From Yponomeuta sedellus (taxonomy: Eukaryota; Arthropoda; Insecta; Lepidoptera; Yponomeutidae), in contig OW203745.1 in assembly GCA_934045075.1 (NCBI GenBank), positions 9,685,873 to 9,749,872 of the forward strand: a DNA stretch of 64,000 nt. Reading direction: 5' to 3'. A program made the position numbers and the translations under genes. Positions 1-10,500 of the stretch are shown in pieces; within the stretch, counting starts at the first letter, position 1; the number at the start of each line of letters is the position of its first letter. Under the pieces are notes generated by a model, which was not told the origin of the DNA, ran no database searches, and saw nothing but the letters and a program-made list of their open reading frames with translations.

Positions 1-620
1 ATCTTCAGGGATTTTATTATAGAAGCGTATACAATGCCCCATGAAGGATGTATTAACCTTTGCCAGCCTAAATAGTGGGAACAAAAGTTTATGTTTATTT
101 CTAGTATTTACATTGTGTTGGCTACCTAAAGTTTTAAAGTTACTGATATTTTTCCTAACGTACATAATGTTTTCATATATATACTGACTGGCAACTGTCA
201 GGATGTTAGTTTCTTTAAAGAAATCTCTTAACGAATCTCTACTACTCTCTCTTAACGAATCATGCCATATTAAGGTGTGGTTCCTAATGGGGACAACATG
301 ACACCGCTATAATGTAATTTTCATGACTTCTTTTTGCTATAAATATAGCGACAATCAAATCAGTTAGGTATTGTGGACGCATCGAAAATGGTAAAAATAT
401 TAAAATTCATACGACTCTTTCGCCCCCCCGTTGTTACTAGAGTCGTAAATGTCGTAAAATAGTCCATCTTTATATATCCAATTTTCGAAGCTAATGCAGA
501 ATCCAACACTTTATCTTATTGAGATACATTCGAAATAGCGTCGGAATTATTTCCCTAAGAATTATTACGCATAAACCGTACAATAAAATAATCAGGTATG
601 CTAAGAAGCTACCTGGGGAG
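1..620. other. AT-rich non-coding stretch
   Basis: No open frame, tRNA or recognisable repeat was seen. A short direct repeat (CTCTTAACGAATC, near 222-258) is the only local structure noticed. Confidence 0.5.
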
Positions 621-626
621 GGGTCT

Positions 627-840
627 CAATAGTGTAATGGTTGTTTCATTCACACTATCGGTAGTTTGGTAACGAATCGCATTACAATGGTATAACCCGT
701 GCTACTTAACTCGGCGCCTTGCGCAATTCGAACCTCTTCGCGAGAGATGCCTATTTAATTTGCGCGGGTTATATCCCTGGAATGACATTGCACAGCTATT
801 GCTTTGTAGACTGCCAAAATGAGGCAAATATTGTCGTGTT
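627..840 (+). mobile_element. Interspersed repeat O, copy 1
   Basis: Shares its order of motifs (TGGTTGTTTCATT, TAACCCGTGCTACTTAA, TATTTAATTTGC, TTTGTAGACT) with a minus-strand copy at 3321-3471 and a plus-strand copy from 32560. The middle is partly self-complementary (TAACCCG...CGGGTTA), as in foldback DNA elements. No coding capacity; class unknown. Confidence 0.6.
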
Positions 841-938
841 TAATACATTCTAGTGAAAAACTATGCAAGTATTAGACTCTAGAGCCTGGTGCTATACAAA
901 AAAAATCATAGGTATCTTCTCTTATATGTTAAGTTAAC

Positions 939-1022
939 ATCATCACCCTCGCGTCGCGGGTTCGAATCCCGGCATGGGTCAATTTTTTTGCCTCTAAATA
1001 GGTTTTTAAAATCATCACCCTC
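939..1022 (+). mobile_element. SINE-A, extreme 5' truncation
   Basis: Only about 60 bp of SINE-A is present (951-1010). It starts in the T-arm of the tRNA-like part (GGGTTCGAATCCCGGC) and ends in the common 3' motif CCTCTAAATAGGTTTTTAAA. It is flanked by a perfect 12-bp duplication, ATCATCACCCTC, at 939-950 and 1011-1022, so this is a complete insertion of a truncated copy. Confidence 0.85.
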
Positions 1023-1204
1023 ACCCTCAATAATTATCATCATCAACATAGTCAGCTGAGATTTTAGCTAAGTAAATAGTTAACTGTAGTGCTGTCTCTT
1101 CGAATTTCTCAGAAAAGAGCGAGACAGAACGTTACGTTAGAGGAATTCTCCTAAGGAAAACCGGCCCTAAGGCAAGCCACTGAGCCTGATCTTCAGCTCT
1201 TTAT

Positions 1205-1352
1205 TTCCACCCTTAATAATGGTGACAGCTATTTTCAAAACCGCCTACAAATCGACTACAGCCTAGAGCTGAGGACCGACGAAATCATCGGCACTTTAAG
1301 TCCACCTTCAATAATAGTGATAGCTATTTTCAAAACCCACAGCCTAGAACTT
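1205..1352. repeat. Diverged ~96-bp tandem duplication
   Basis: The block around TCCACCCTTAATAATGG...GCTATTTTCAAAACC (1205-1242) recurs at 1301-1337, and both are followed by AGCCTAGA. Seen directly; about 85 percent identical by eye. Confidence 0.7.
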
Positions 1353-1447
1353 TAATTGATTTCCGCCAAAAACGGCGGCAGTGTTTAGGAAAAAAATGCT
1401 TTAAAGCCGTAGGACTTCTTGCTCTTCGCAGTGTCCGAAAAGTAATG

Positions 1448-1534
1448 AATGTTGATGAAGCGGAAGATGTTAATTAGTATTGTGGTAAGTAGCAAACCCT
1501 GGCTTCCGTCTACCACACAGAGATACAGGCGTGA
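1448..1534 (+). pseudogene. LINE-P ORF C-terminal remnant
   Basis: Reads N-V-D-E-A...L-A-S-V-Y...I-Q-A-stop with two internal stops. It aligns with the better copy at 11573-11682 (NVGEAKVICQD, GKWQSLVSAYPSGIQA, stop). The stop codon runs straight into the TATG microsatellite at 1543, so the microsatellite sits where the retrotransposon tail should be. Confidence 0.7.
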
Positions 1535-1542
1535 GTTTATGT

Positions 1543-1790
1543 GTATGTATGTATGTATGTATGTATGTATGTATGTATGTATGTATGTATGTATGTATGT
1601 ATGTATGTATGTATGTATGTATGTATGTATGTATGTATGTATGTATGTATGTATGTATGTATGTATGTATGTATGTATGTATGTATGTATGTATGTATGT
1701 ATGTATGTATGTATGTATGTATGTATGTATGTATGTATGTATGTATGTATGTATGTATGTATGTATGTATGTATGTATGTATGTATGTAT
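1543..1790 (+). repeat. (GTAT)62 microsatellite
   Basis: A seemingly uninterrupted tetranucleotide run of 248 bp. It abuts the stop codon region of a LINE-P remnant. Open frames here encode only Met-Tyr-Val-Cys or Ile-His-Thr-Tyr repeats and are not genes. Other LINE-P copies show the same GGTTATG or (ATAC)n junction (for example 25497-25516). Confidence 0.97.
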
Positions 1791-1792
1791 CA

Positions 1793-1895
1793 TCACTAAT
1801 CCATTATGTCCCCACCAAGGGGCACGAGTCTCTTCCCTAAGGAAGACATAGGCCACACTCCACCACGAGGGCCAATTCCGTATTGGGCTCAACGA
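1793..1895 (+). mobile_element. Repeat C, 5' part
   Basis: Carries the family motifs ATTATGTCCCCACCAAGG, GGGCACGAGTCTCTTCC and CACTCCACCACGAGGGCC. It is truncated after about 100 bp. Full copies (for example 37783-38065) are near 280 bp and non-coding. Confidence 0.75.
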
Positions 1896-2460
1896 CTGTA
1901 TGCATATATTGTAGGTTCTGAATTTTTTTATCACATCACTATTATTGAGATTTATGTTCTTTAGCAGACTGGAGCAGGTTTCATAAAACTACAATTCATA
2001 GTGTATAATGACATTTCGACGTTCATTGCGCAGCCGAGTCTTCCGGCTGTTAATATGTAGTTTAATCAACATTGCAATTCACATCGTATTGTCATAACAA
2101 ACTATCAATTTTAGTTCTAGGAAACAGGCCCCTGGCCGTGCAGATGGCAATTAAATGCAAAATGGTGTAAAATATTCGTCAAAACTTCGCGGGCCGACAC
2201 CGCCGGATTAGCATGGTAATTGCGCAGATCGATCGCCTATCGCTCACGGCCCTCGTGAATTGCAAATGGGGTTATCGGTTGCTTAATCCGGAGGCAGATC
2301 AAACGGCCATGATCTTCCGTGGGGCTGGAGTTTTTCGGGAAACTCGTGCTTTACTAAATGCTTTTGATGGGTTTCGTTGGACGTTTTGTGTCGGTTTTGC
2401 CATCATCACACGGCTATAAGATCGATCATTCATTACTAAGTGTAATTAGGCGGTAGATAT
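1896..2460. other. Unrecognised, moderately GC-rich sequence
   Basis: A 68-codon open frame at 2213-2419 has no recognisable domain or splice context, so I do not call it a gene. No repeat recognised. Confidence 0.4.
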
Positions 2461-2465
2461 AGATA

Positions 2466-2726
2466 TCTTGGTTTGGACATGTGGAGAGGATAAAGGAATA
2501 AAGATTGACGAAACAAATATACATTGCGAATGTGAGTGGAAGGCCAGGACGTACCAGACAGGATACATCGACCAAATAGGGGATGTATTAGCAAAGTGGA
2601 AGATAAAGAGCACCCGGACCGGCGTGCGTGTATGCAACGACTAATGACCGTGTATGAAACGAAGGTGATCTGGCAGGATCGAGGCTAGTGGCAGTCTCTG
2701 CCTAGCCCTCTGGGATACAGGCGTGA
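2466..2726 (+). pseudogene. LINE-P ORF2 C-terminus, decayed
   Basis: The plus-strand frames give S-W-F-G-H-V-E-R-I-K-E, stop, R-L-T-K-Q, then SGRPGRTRQD. After a frame change follow G-D-V-L-A-K and, at the end, LMTVYETKVIWQDR and the GYRRD region. The WFGHVER...GRPGR block is the usual tail downstream of the reverse transcriptase in several insect non-LTR retrotransposons. At least two in-frame stops and frameshifts make it a dead copy. It is the longest LINE-P remnant in the window; its end matches the copies at 1448, 11573, 25514 and 48873. Confidence 0.75.
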
Positions 2727-2788
2727 CGTTATACTATGTAAACATCTTAGGACTTAGTCATCCTTTACGGTCAAATCGGGTGTAACTA

Positions 2789-2960
2789 GATAGATAGATA
2801 GAATATTCTTTATTGTACACAGAAATTACAGTAACAGAACCTAGATAAAAACATAGTACAAATGGCGGCCTTATTACTAAAAGCAATTTCTTCCAGGCAA
2901 CCATAGACGGAGACATGAAAGAAATTAGAGACGGGTACACTAGACACAGACACACACACA
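2789..2960 (-). mobile_element. Repeat H: retroelement 3' end
   Basis: Read on the minus strand it carries TAATAAGGCCGCCATTTG and ends with CAATAAAGAATATTC and a (TATC)n tail. AATAAA followed by a simple-sequence tail suggests the 3' end of a polymerase II-derived retroelement. Copies lie at 7158, 9936, 10298, 29040 and 41325. Confidence 0.65.
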
Positions 2961-3320
2961 CTAGACACAGCCCCACCCAATTTTTTATAGCTTACCTGAA
3001 AAGATTGCACGGGTGTAAAGATTGATGCAATATGGGTACACTGTACAGTCGACATCGCACCGCAGTTTTCTGTACAGCTTTACAGTGCAGCCAGATAAGT
3101 ATTTTTAAAGGTTCCCTAACTTAAATAGCGGAACCTTACTTAATTGTCTTTTAATGTCGTGGATCTGTTTACTCTTATTCTTTATTTCCTTCTAGTCCTG
3201 GGAATCCCTAAATTCAAAAACAAAAGTGCCGTTTCACTAGTTTCCTACACACAGTGTACCTTAGCGTGGGGACCAGAGAGTCTAATACTTATATAGTTTT
3301 TCAATAAACTGAAATAAGTA

Positions 3321-3471
3321 CGACAATGGTTGATATTTGCTTCAATTTGGTAGTCTACAAAGCAATAGCAGTACAATATCATTCCAGGGGTATAACCCGC
3401 ACAAATTAAATGGCCATCTCTCGCGAAGAAGATCGAATCGCGAGAGGCCCCGAGTTAAGTAGCACGGGTTA
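3321..3471 (-). mobile_element. Repeat O, copy 2
   Basis: Reverse-oriented relative of 627-840. It shares GTAGTCTACAAAGCAATAG, GGTATAACCCG and AGTTAAGTAGCACGGGTTA with the complement of copy 1. Confidence 0.65.
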
Positions 3472-3883
3472 GGTGGTGACACCTCACCCACCATTCATAG
3501 TCAATTAAATAGATATTTTTGATTAATTTAGTTTAGTTTTATGTTGTTTATTGTGCCACTTTTTATGACGAAGCTTTCTGCGATTTTAGAATGTGTAATT
3601 CCTTTTTCTATGCTCTTAATAAAATGATCTTAAGACATTAACTTCATAGTTGGCGCTTATTTAATCTGGCGAAGCAAAACTTTTGTATGTAATAAAGTAT
3701 AATTAAAATTATTTGATAGATTTAAATAGAATGTAACATGCTCTCTTTTTACAGAGCACAATACAACCAATAGAATAGAATAGGATTTATTTGTTCCAAA
3801 AATATAGATGCAGAATATAGACGCCATTTGTAAAAAGCCTAAACATGTGATCCATCTTATAACCTAGGTTTGCACCTACTGAC

Positions 3884-4105
3884 GTCACGGGTTGAACTTA
3901 GCCACTAATTTTAATATCAAGGATTCTCCTTTTTGTTTGCAATGCCAGTTATGTTCAGGATTAGTCTGTAATCCATTTTAATTAACTAAGAAGTGTCACG
4001 GGTTGAACTTAGCCACTAATTTTTATATCAAGGATTCTCCTTTTTGTTTGCAATGCCAGTTATGTTCAGGATTAGTCTGTAATCCATTTTAATTAACTAA
4101 GAAGT
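3884..4105. repeat. 111-bp tandem duplication, near identical
   Basis: Two head-to-tail units, 3884-3994 and 3995-4105, both start GTCACGGGTTGAACTTAG and end CTAAGAAGT. I see about one mismatch, so the duplication is recent. Confidence 0.95.
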
Positions 4106-4185
4106 AAATAAATGAATGAAGTAATAAATACATTTCAAGTATGTTACAGATTTTTATGTCTTTTTAATTTTAACTGGTTCCCCAA

Positions 4186-4240
4186 GATACAGGCTTTGCC
4201 TAGTTTGGGGACCCCTGGAAACTTTTGTATAATTACCTAA
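4186..4240 (+). mobile_element. SINE-F/G body fragment
   Basis: Weak match to the shared SINE body (ACAGGCTTTGCCTAGTTTGG against ACAGGGTATCCTAGTTTGG at 15035). Short and diverged. Confidence 0.35.
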
Positions 4241-4333
4241 GTTATGCACTGTAGGTTAAAAAATAAGTCACCACCACTATAAATGTACCATTATGTTTGT
4301 GCAATAAATAAATACTTTACTTTAAGTATAAGT

Positions 4334-4557
4334 TGTCTGTTAGTTTTTAGAATATACCTCGGGCTCTAGAGTAGACTTCGGTTTTCGCCGAAAGCACACG
4401 AGTGTAATACTACTTCCTGGTCTGTATAAAACAAATTAAGTGTCATATTAGTTCCGATTTTGAAATTAAGCGTCATATTAGTTCCGACATTTCTATTACA
4501 TGAATAGATTCAATTCTATCCGATAGCAGCCGCGGTATATTCTATAAGCTAACAGAC
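4334..4557. mobile_element. MITE family I, copy 1
   Basis: The ends are inverted: GTCTGTTAGTTTTTAGAATA at the left and TATTCTATAAGCTAACAGAC at the right. Subterminal motifs CTCGGGCTCTAGAGTAG and repeated GTCATATTAGTTCCGAT recur in copies at 12267 and 47304. At 224 bp and non-coding it fits a non-autonomous DNA transposon; the superfamily is unclear. Confidence 0.8.
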
Positions 4558-4871
4558 TATAGAGGCAATGACCGCGGAAAACTGTTCGCAACTTGAGAGC
4601 CCTGTAGCTGACGTCAGTACTAACACAAACTGACGTTTGCGATAGTGGTATGCGATTTGACAGACGGAGGATTTGGTGCGCGTAGGTGCTGATCAATAAT
4701 ACAGACAATGGAATCCTAGAGTAGGTATTTGCAAAATCTAGAAGCTACCTTCTAGCAAACCGGTTTCTGATTTTTGATAAATACCGTCGAATCGACAGAC
4801 ATTGTCTGGCCTCATAATAATGGCGCATTCGATCGGTTTTTGACTTTCGGTCCGAGCTCAACTTTATTACG

Positions 4872-4985
4872 CAACATACCAAAATTAGTGTTGGCCACAC
4901 TTGATACCAAATCACATCGCATCACACCAATGTTATAAAGGCGAAAGTTTGCTTTTAATAAAATTCGGTATGGAGTTAGCTGACA
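4872..4985 (-). mobile_element. Repeat L fragment
   Basis: The complement contains GGGTGTCAGCTAACTCCATA, found forward at 17220. Beside it is the TATAAAGGCGAAAGTTTG end motif. Order and spacing are rearranged relative to 17136-17345. Confidence 0.55.
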
Positions 4986-5119
4986 CCCTGGATTAACATC
5001 AATATGCTGGATTGCAATAAAACTTTGCCATTACGTTTAGGGGGCACAAATCCAGGTTTGATCGTGCTTTGATTTGAAAATAAACAATAGATATTTGCAA
5101 GAGTACAAAGTTGCTTTTT

Positions 5120-5240
5120 AACCGCGCGTTCAATTTTGATGACCGAGCAAGCGAAGGATTCTAAAATTGAATCACGAGCGCAGCGAGTGATTCAAAATTA
5201 GAATCCTGAGCGTTAGCAAGGGAATACTCTTTTCGAGATG
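5120..5240. mobile_element. Foldback element with GAGCG-rich loop
   Basis: Arms AGGATTCTAAAATTGAATCA (5155 on) and its near-complement ending at 5207 enclose GAGCGCAGCGA. Flanks CCGAGCAAGCGAAGG and CTGAGCGTTAGCAAGG extend the symmetry. Short hairpin MITE-like structure. Confidence 0.65.
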
Positions 5241-5547
5241 GTGGGATGAAAAAATATATTAATAACTTGGGATTATATTTCGTGAAGGGAATAAGGTAAT
5301 TACGTTTAATATATAACTATATATTTCGTGCTTTGCAAGGCACGTTTAGCCTATGATGCCAGCGGTTATGTGCGATTACATAAAATACATAAGGTAATTG
5401 TAGTATTACTTTTGTTAATGGCGTATGTCAGTGATTCATATACCTAGGTAATGATTGTAATAATAATATGCAGCCCATAATTTCATGTACTAAGGTATGT
5501 GAACACCGCAGATGCTTAGGTTTCCTCACGATGTTTTTTAAAATAAA
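5210..5547. other. AT-rich unrecognised stretch
   Basis: Contains two ATAAGGTAATTACG/ATAAGGTAATTG motifs also found in the foldback at 36483-36686, and TTTCCTCACGATG, a motif of the SINE-B end. No gene. Confidence 0.4.
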
Positions 5548-5917
5548 ATACTAAAGTATTTAAAAACCTATTTAGAGGCTAAAAAATAAAAATAGTATAA
5601 TCATGTGGGTACAGTGATATCGTTCCGATGTAAAACCTAACTGCAAAGTAGGTAGTCGGGGCTGTAAGTGATGCAATTTGCTTAAGCCAGATGTCGCTGC
5701 CTGTACGTAATACAGAGAATAGTGTAAAGAGGTTCGACATTTCACTGATGCCGGTGAGTCGCCCATTGGCTCAATTGGAAGAGCGCTGGCACGGATAGCC
5801 AGAGGTTGCGGGTTCGAATCCCGGCATGGGTGAAATTTTTAGCCTCTAAATAGGTTTTTAAATTTGTCCTTAGCACGGGTTAGTGCATTAAAAATAAAAA
5901 TAGTATACTAAAGTATT
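5548..5917 (+). mobile_element. SINE-A, long copy with TSD
   Basis: A 13-bp duplication, ATACTAAAGTATT, at 5548-5560 and 5905-5917 brackets a 344-bp element. Order: an inverted scrap of the 3' end (AAAAACCTATTTAGAGGCTA), a leader with TCATGTGGGTACAGTGAT and AACCTAACTGCAAAGTAGG, then a tRNA-like domain (GCCCATTGGCTCAATTGG; box B GGTTCGAATCC). After that come CCTCTAAATAGG, TTAGCACGGGTTAGTGCA and an A-rich end. The putative anticodon arm is CTGGC-acggata-GCCAG. It is not a functional tRNA gene because loop position 33 is C and the element is embedded in a dispersed repeat. Confidence 0.92.
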
Positions 5918-6089
5918 GTAAAGTAAACTTCACAAATGTACATACTCGTAACTTAGAAAACAAAGTTCGAACCAAAAGCCGGGGTTCGAACTCACGACGG
6001 AAATTTACGTCGCGATTACAGCCGTTTAATATTTTATAACAATTTGTATACACGAGCATCACGACTCATTAAAATATTTATATATACAT

Positions 6090-6335
6090 AAATACTATAA
6101 TTGTACAAGTATATTATATACAAGTGATGCAAATTGCTTCAGCCATATGTTGCTGCCTGTACGTAATACAGAGAGTATTGTAAAGAGGTTTGAAATTTCG
6201 CTGACGCCGGTAAGCCGGCCATTAGCTCAGTTGGGAGAGCGCTGGCACGGTTAGCCAGAGGTCACGGGTACGAATCCCGACATGGGTAGAATTGTTAGCC
6301 TGTTAATAGGTTTTTAGAAATACTATAATGTACAA
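6090..6335 (+). mobile_element. SINE-A, 5' truncated
   Basis: A near-perfect duplication AAATACTATAAT(T)GTACAA at 6090-6108 and 6318-6335 flanks the copy. It begins in the leader and includes the tRNA-like segment TTAGCTCAGTTGGGAGAGC with the variant loop ACGGTTA. Box B is mutated (GGGTACGAATCCC). Confidence 0.85.
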
Positions 6336-6339
6336 AATT

Positions 6340-7150
6340 TTAACAATACTATCTTATGTATGAGTGTAATTTTTGTATGGGTCGCTACGAGTGTCCCTTC
6401 ACTGGATATTTTTGAAACACCCTGTTGGCATACCGGTTAACGTTCCGGTTTCAATCTTTCTGGCACACGTAGTAGACTCATTTACAATGCCTTCTTTCTG
6501 TCATTGTAGTTCCACCCACGACGCTGTGGGCGGTGAGTCGGCGACCATTAGGCGCTTTCCAATTTTAGATTATGAAGCAGGCACCAGTTGTCTTAGCGTG
6601 CCACGCTCGAGAAAGGCTCTTCTCTGTGCAAAAATGTCAATTTCTCTGTCGCCCGAAATGTCTTGACGTTGACGCTAACATGGCAACCGCGACGGCATGG
6701 AGTCGAGCGAGACTTGTCTACAACTGGGTGACAAGGCGGCATTGCCGAGATAACTTCGGCCAAGTTAGACACTAAATTTGGTAGACTAGACCATAGTCTA
6801 TTGGCTATCTCCAGTCTCAGCTGCCATGGTCATACTTTCGACATGACAAGTGCATTTTAGTAGGATTGTTGAGGAACTTGTTATGAGTAAGAGGATGAGG
6901 AAGCGGATTTTTTTTAAATCGGTTTTGAGGAATGGAATAGTATGCAGGAGACATCCCTCTCTTTCTATCTCTGTCTCCCTCACACATTTTGTTTCAACAA
7001 AACTTTGTAACGGTGTAAACGGTGTTTGTAACTCTTTACACCATTTTTATTTCTGTTTCTATCTATCATTTTCAAATATTTAAATAACGTCACACATTTT
7101 TCGATTTACCTCATTTTTCATCATTACAACTATACCCTTCGACCAGATCT
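6340..7150. other. Unrecognised, mixed-composition stretch
   Basis: A 97-codon open frame (6373-6666) and a few shorter overlapping frames show no domain, splice context or codon pattern that would support a gene. 6860-6930 is rich in AGGAnGAGGA, echoed at 7610-7755. Confidence 0.4.
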
Positions 7151-7157
7151 GCCTATT

Positions 7158-7400
7158 CTAGATAGATAGAGATAGAGCACACTTTATTGTACATAAAAAT
7201 GGAAATTACACAGATATTTCTTAACCTAAGAGTACAAACGGCGGCTTTATCACTAAAAGTGATCTCTTCCAGAAAACCTTTGTATGGACTGGATTAATAT
7301 ATATTAATATATAAACGGCGGCCTTATCACTAAAAGTGATCTCTTCCAGACAACCTTTGGATGGACTGGATTAATATATTGAAGAAGGAAGTAGATGTAC
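7158..7400 (-). mobile_element. Repeat H with internal ~75-bp duplication
   Basis: Starts with GATAGATAGAG and TTTATTGTACATAAAAATGG. The block CGGCGGCTTTATCACTAAAAG...GGATTAATATAT appears twice (from about 7238 and from about 7313) with few differences. Confidence 0.75.
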
Positions 7401-7609
7401 AAATATACAAAATTATTACAAAGGTATAAATGAATACATGTCTAAACAATAGTGTACATATAGTTATCAACAGATAAATACAAATAATATTCTATTCTAC
7501 CTGCTTATCCGTTTTTATCCAGTTTTTCTGTTTTGTTATACTACTAATCTACAAAAAAAACAACACCTGAAGTCGTTCCAGTTCTTATTATTTGTAAAGG
7601 ATATACAGC

Positions 7610-7755
7610 ATTCCACTTTCCTTCCTTCCTATTAAATTCCTCTTAAAATCGAGGAAGAGCAAGAGGATTTTTTTAAAAACATATTTGAGGAAGAGGAAAA
7701 GGATGAGGGACCTCAAAAATATGAGGAAATTCCTAATTTTTAAGAAGAAGAGGAA
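7610..7755. repeat. Purine-rich GAGGAAGA low-complexity tract
   Basis: Repeated GAGGAAGAG/GAGGAAAT runs without a fixed period. Non-coding in all frames. Confidence 0.6.
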
Positions 7756-7759
7756 TCCT

Positions 7760-9725
7760 CACTAACCCTACTTTTAAGTCTATCACTCGACGTCGATAGA
7801 GAGCCAAAACGTGCATGCTAAGCATACTGGTCTACAGAAACATCCCTCCGTACGCTTAAAGTGAACTTGGGAGAGTTGATTTACGCCGTTACGACGGCGT
7901 ATCGTTTTAAAAGTATGTCTACAATCACAAAATATGTAATCAAATATAATTTACTAATTGTGAAACAGCTCAGTAAATTATATTTGTTTGAACCTCTCGT
8001 AATGAACCTCTCATTAGGCAAACTTTTTCGGTTTTATTAAAATAGGTTTCCTTTTTCGACCAAAAGTTACGTAAGCACTACACATTATTGATTTCCAAAG
8101 TGATAAGTAAACGTATATACACTCCATACAATTTATGACACTCAGGTTGCTAATTTTATAATTAACTTACATAATTATTAAATACAGTTAGACGATCTTA
8201 AATGTTTAATAAAAAATATTGCCTTTACCTTCGAGCTCCATAAATAATACCACGCCCAAATGATTATGTCGCGTGACATTGCTACGCTACTCTCTGTTCC
8301 TCGCAGTTAAGCCAGATACAGACCATCCGAGCGACTCCCAACAAATGAAATCGAACCTATCATCAGAGTGAACTATCAATCAAACAGTCCGTATTTGGCC
8401 ACTGCTGGACAAAGGTTGCTCCTAAGGCACGCTACTCTTTTTGTCCTCATTTGATTGAACGTTTCAGTGAAAGTATCTGAATCATCTTCATCGAACTCTA
8501 TTGAAGCACATTGTACTATGTACGTATACTATGCACTGTGTACTATAAGTCATGGAATGTGTTTTACACACGGTTATACTCACTACGCGTGACGCGCTAT
8601 TTACTGCGCGCGACGCACTACGCACCAAGCACCCCGCCGTACAATGTACTATAGGCTTGCAGGGTAGCTCCGCTTTGCAAGTCTGTAAGACAGTTGCCTT
8701 GATCGTTGTACTTGTATGTACGAGTATAAGTGAGTTTCGCGAGCTCACTTACAAATCACAGCCCATCATTGCAGAAATTCCACTTATGAGCTAGTCGTTG
8801 TCAGATCATGATAAGGAGGTTATTACCAATACTATGTACTCTATGTGCTATGTAATTATGAACTAGTTCTATAGAGGTCAGTGAAGCGATCGAAAAGTTG
8901 GCTTTAGACCCGTTTTGGCCGTGTGCGATGCTGATTGGTGAGTGAAAGTGAGAATAATTTGATGAAATTATTCTTATTATTATTATTTATATATAATAAA
9001 TTATAACACAATTTATAAAACAAAATATGTAATAAAGGTAATACGTTAATTGTATTTTTTTCGATTTTCCTGTGCAACAACGTGTTCTCTATCTATCTAT
9101 ATTGAATATATTAAGCATTTATTGTATTTAGCAATAAAACAAATTATGTACTCTTAAAAAAGACAACATTCGTGAGTGCATAAGCGTGCCTTTGCTCGCA
9201 TTCGTTCGCTATCGTTTGGTTGGTCGGTGCGCGGTAAGGTAAGGTATACTGAAACCAAAAGGCTACCTTATAAGAGCGCGCATTAGCACACAATCGCGCG
9301 CAGGCGCAGGACAGTGGAGGGGAGGGGACATTCCTCCCTGTATGGCAGAGGCAGGGTGACTTTGCGACAATGTACTGGAGGGGGCCCTACTCGGATTCTG
9401 CAACACTGATTAAACTATTCTTAATTATAGTTATATACTGGAGAAAAGATCAGCAGAGCACACTTGAAGCAATTTGGGTCTTTTATTTGTGGCTCGTGTA
9501 TTTATTTGGTCTCGCAAAACAGAATCTGGTGGAGATCTAGACTTCGCACAAAAAAAATCACTGGAAATCGAGAAATTTATGTATAAAAATAGAAACTGAC
9601 TCCATAATACTACAACACTAAAAACAAATAAAATTTCTGATTTAATAATTTAACATTTTTAATTAATTTAAAGGAATTAGGTATATTATAACTAGGTAAA
9701 ATAAAAAAAATGCCTTAAATATAAC
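7760..9725. other. Unrecognised intergenic sequence
   Basis: 8510-8800 is rich in TGTACTAT/CACTACGC short repeats. 9170-9400 is more GC-rich (GCGCGCAGGCGCAGG). Overlapping sense and antisense open frames at 8488-8794 do not look like proteins. No gene seen. Confidence 0.4.
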
Positions 9726-9815
9726 TCTTTTTTTTGCTTGTGCGATAAAATTTACTCTATATATCTATATCTATAGATATATAGAGAAAATTTTATCGCA
9801 TGGCAAAAAAAAAAA
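9726..9815. repeat. ~45-bp-arm hairpin with no loop
   Basis: TGCGATAAAATTTACTCTAT (9741 on) is mirrored by ATAGAGAAAATTTTATCGCA (ending 9800). The centre is at 9770/9771, with two mismatches over 30 bp. Symmetry extends outward as T(n)GC / GGCA(n). Confidence 0.85.
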
Positions 9816-9935
9816 ATTTCTCTATCTATCTATAATCTATAACTTATTTTTAAGAGGCATTTTGTATTTTTTAAGAAGACCGTCTACATTGTTCCAGAAA
9901 GTAACGGCCGAAGATGTATCTGGCACTTATAGATA

Positions 9936-10090
9936 ACTAGTTAGAGAACACTTTGTTGCATAACCAGAAAAAAGAATACAACCATGATTACTTAAATCTA
10001 AGTAATGTTATACAATTTTGGTGGTCTTCGCTTAGAGCAATATCTTACAGACAACCTTTGGATGGAGACTTATGTTAGACGCGCAATGTA
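9936..10090 (-). mobile_element. Repeat H, diverged
   Basis: TTAGAGAACACTTTGTTGCA and ACAGACAACCTTTGGATGGA align with copies at 7158 and 41325. Confidence 0.55.
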
Positions 10091-10297
10091 GGTGTGTTTG
10101 CGTTGTCAAGATTTATGTCTGTGCGGTCATCAGTTGACTAAATCTATCTTGATGTTGCCAAATATACACAGCTGCTAAAACTACATTACTTATACTATAT
10201 ACATAAAAATTTGCTAGTTTCAAATACAATAAGTCCTTATGATACTACAAATTTTACACACATGTACATTTACTCCCACTCAAAAAACACACAAAAA

Positions 10298-10400
10298 CTC
10301 CAAGCAAAGAGATCACTTTTAGTTATAAGGGCGCCGTCTCTACTCTAAGGTTAAGAAATATCTGTGTAATTGCCAGTTTTATGTACAACAACTTTATTGT
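10298..10400 (+). mobile_element. Repeat H, opposite orientation
   Basis: AGAGATCACTTTTAGTTATA, then GGCGCCGTC, then GTTAAGAAATATCTGTGTAA is the complement of 7190-7265. It makes a long-range inverted pair with the copy at 9936. Confidence 0.65.
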
Positions 10401-10500
10401 ATTTCTCCAACATTTTGTGTGTAAACAGTAAATCATTACTCTCAATTTAAATACAAATTGACCACACTTTTTCAGGTTTAATAAGCGTTATTTTATCATA

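Noticed and set aside
1449..1934. Open frames of 99-154 codons over the TATG array
   Set aside because: They translate a tetranucleotide repeat (Met-Tyr-Val-Cys or Ile-His-Thr-Tyr) and are open in several frames on both strands.
5760..5832. tRNA gene candidate (box A and box B present), and the same at 6220, 16790, 22930, 26930, 45590 and 45905
   Set aside because: The sequence recurs as part of the dispersed SINE-A with target duplications, truncations and mutated loops; position 33 is C and arms are damaged in many copies.
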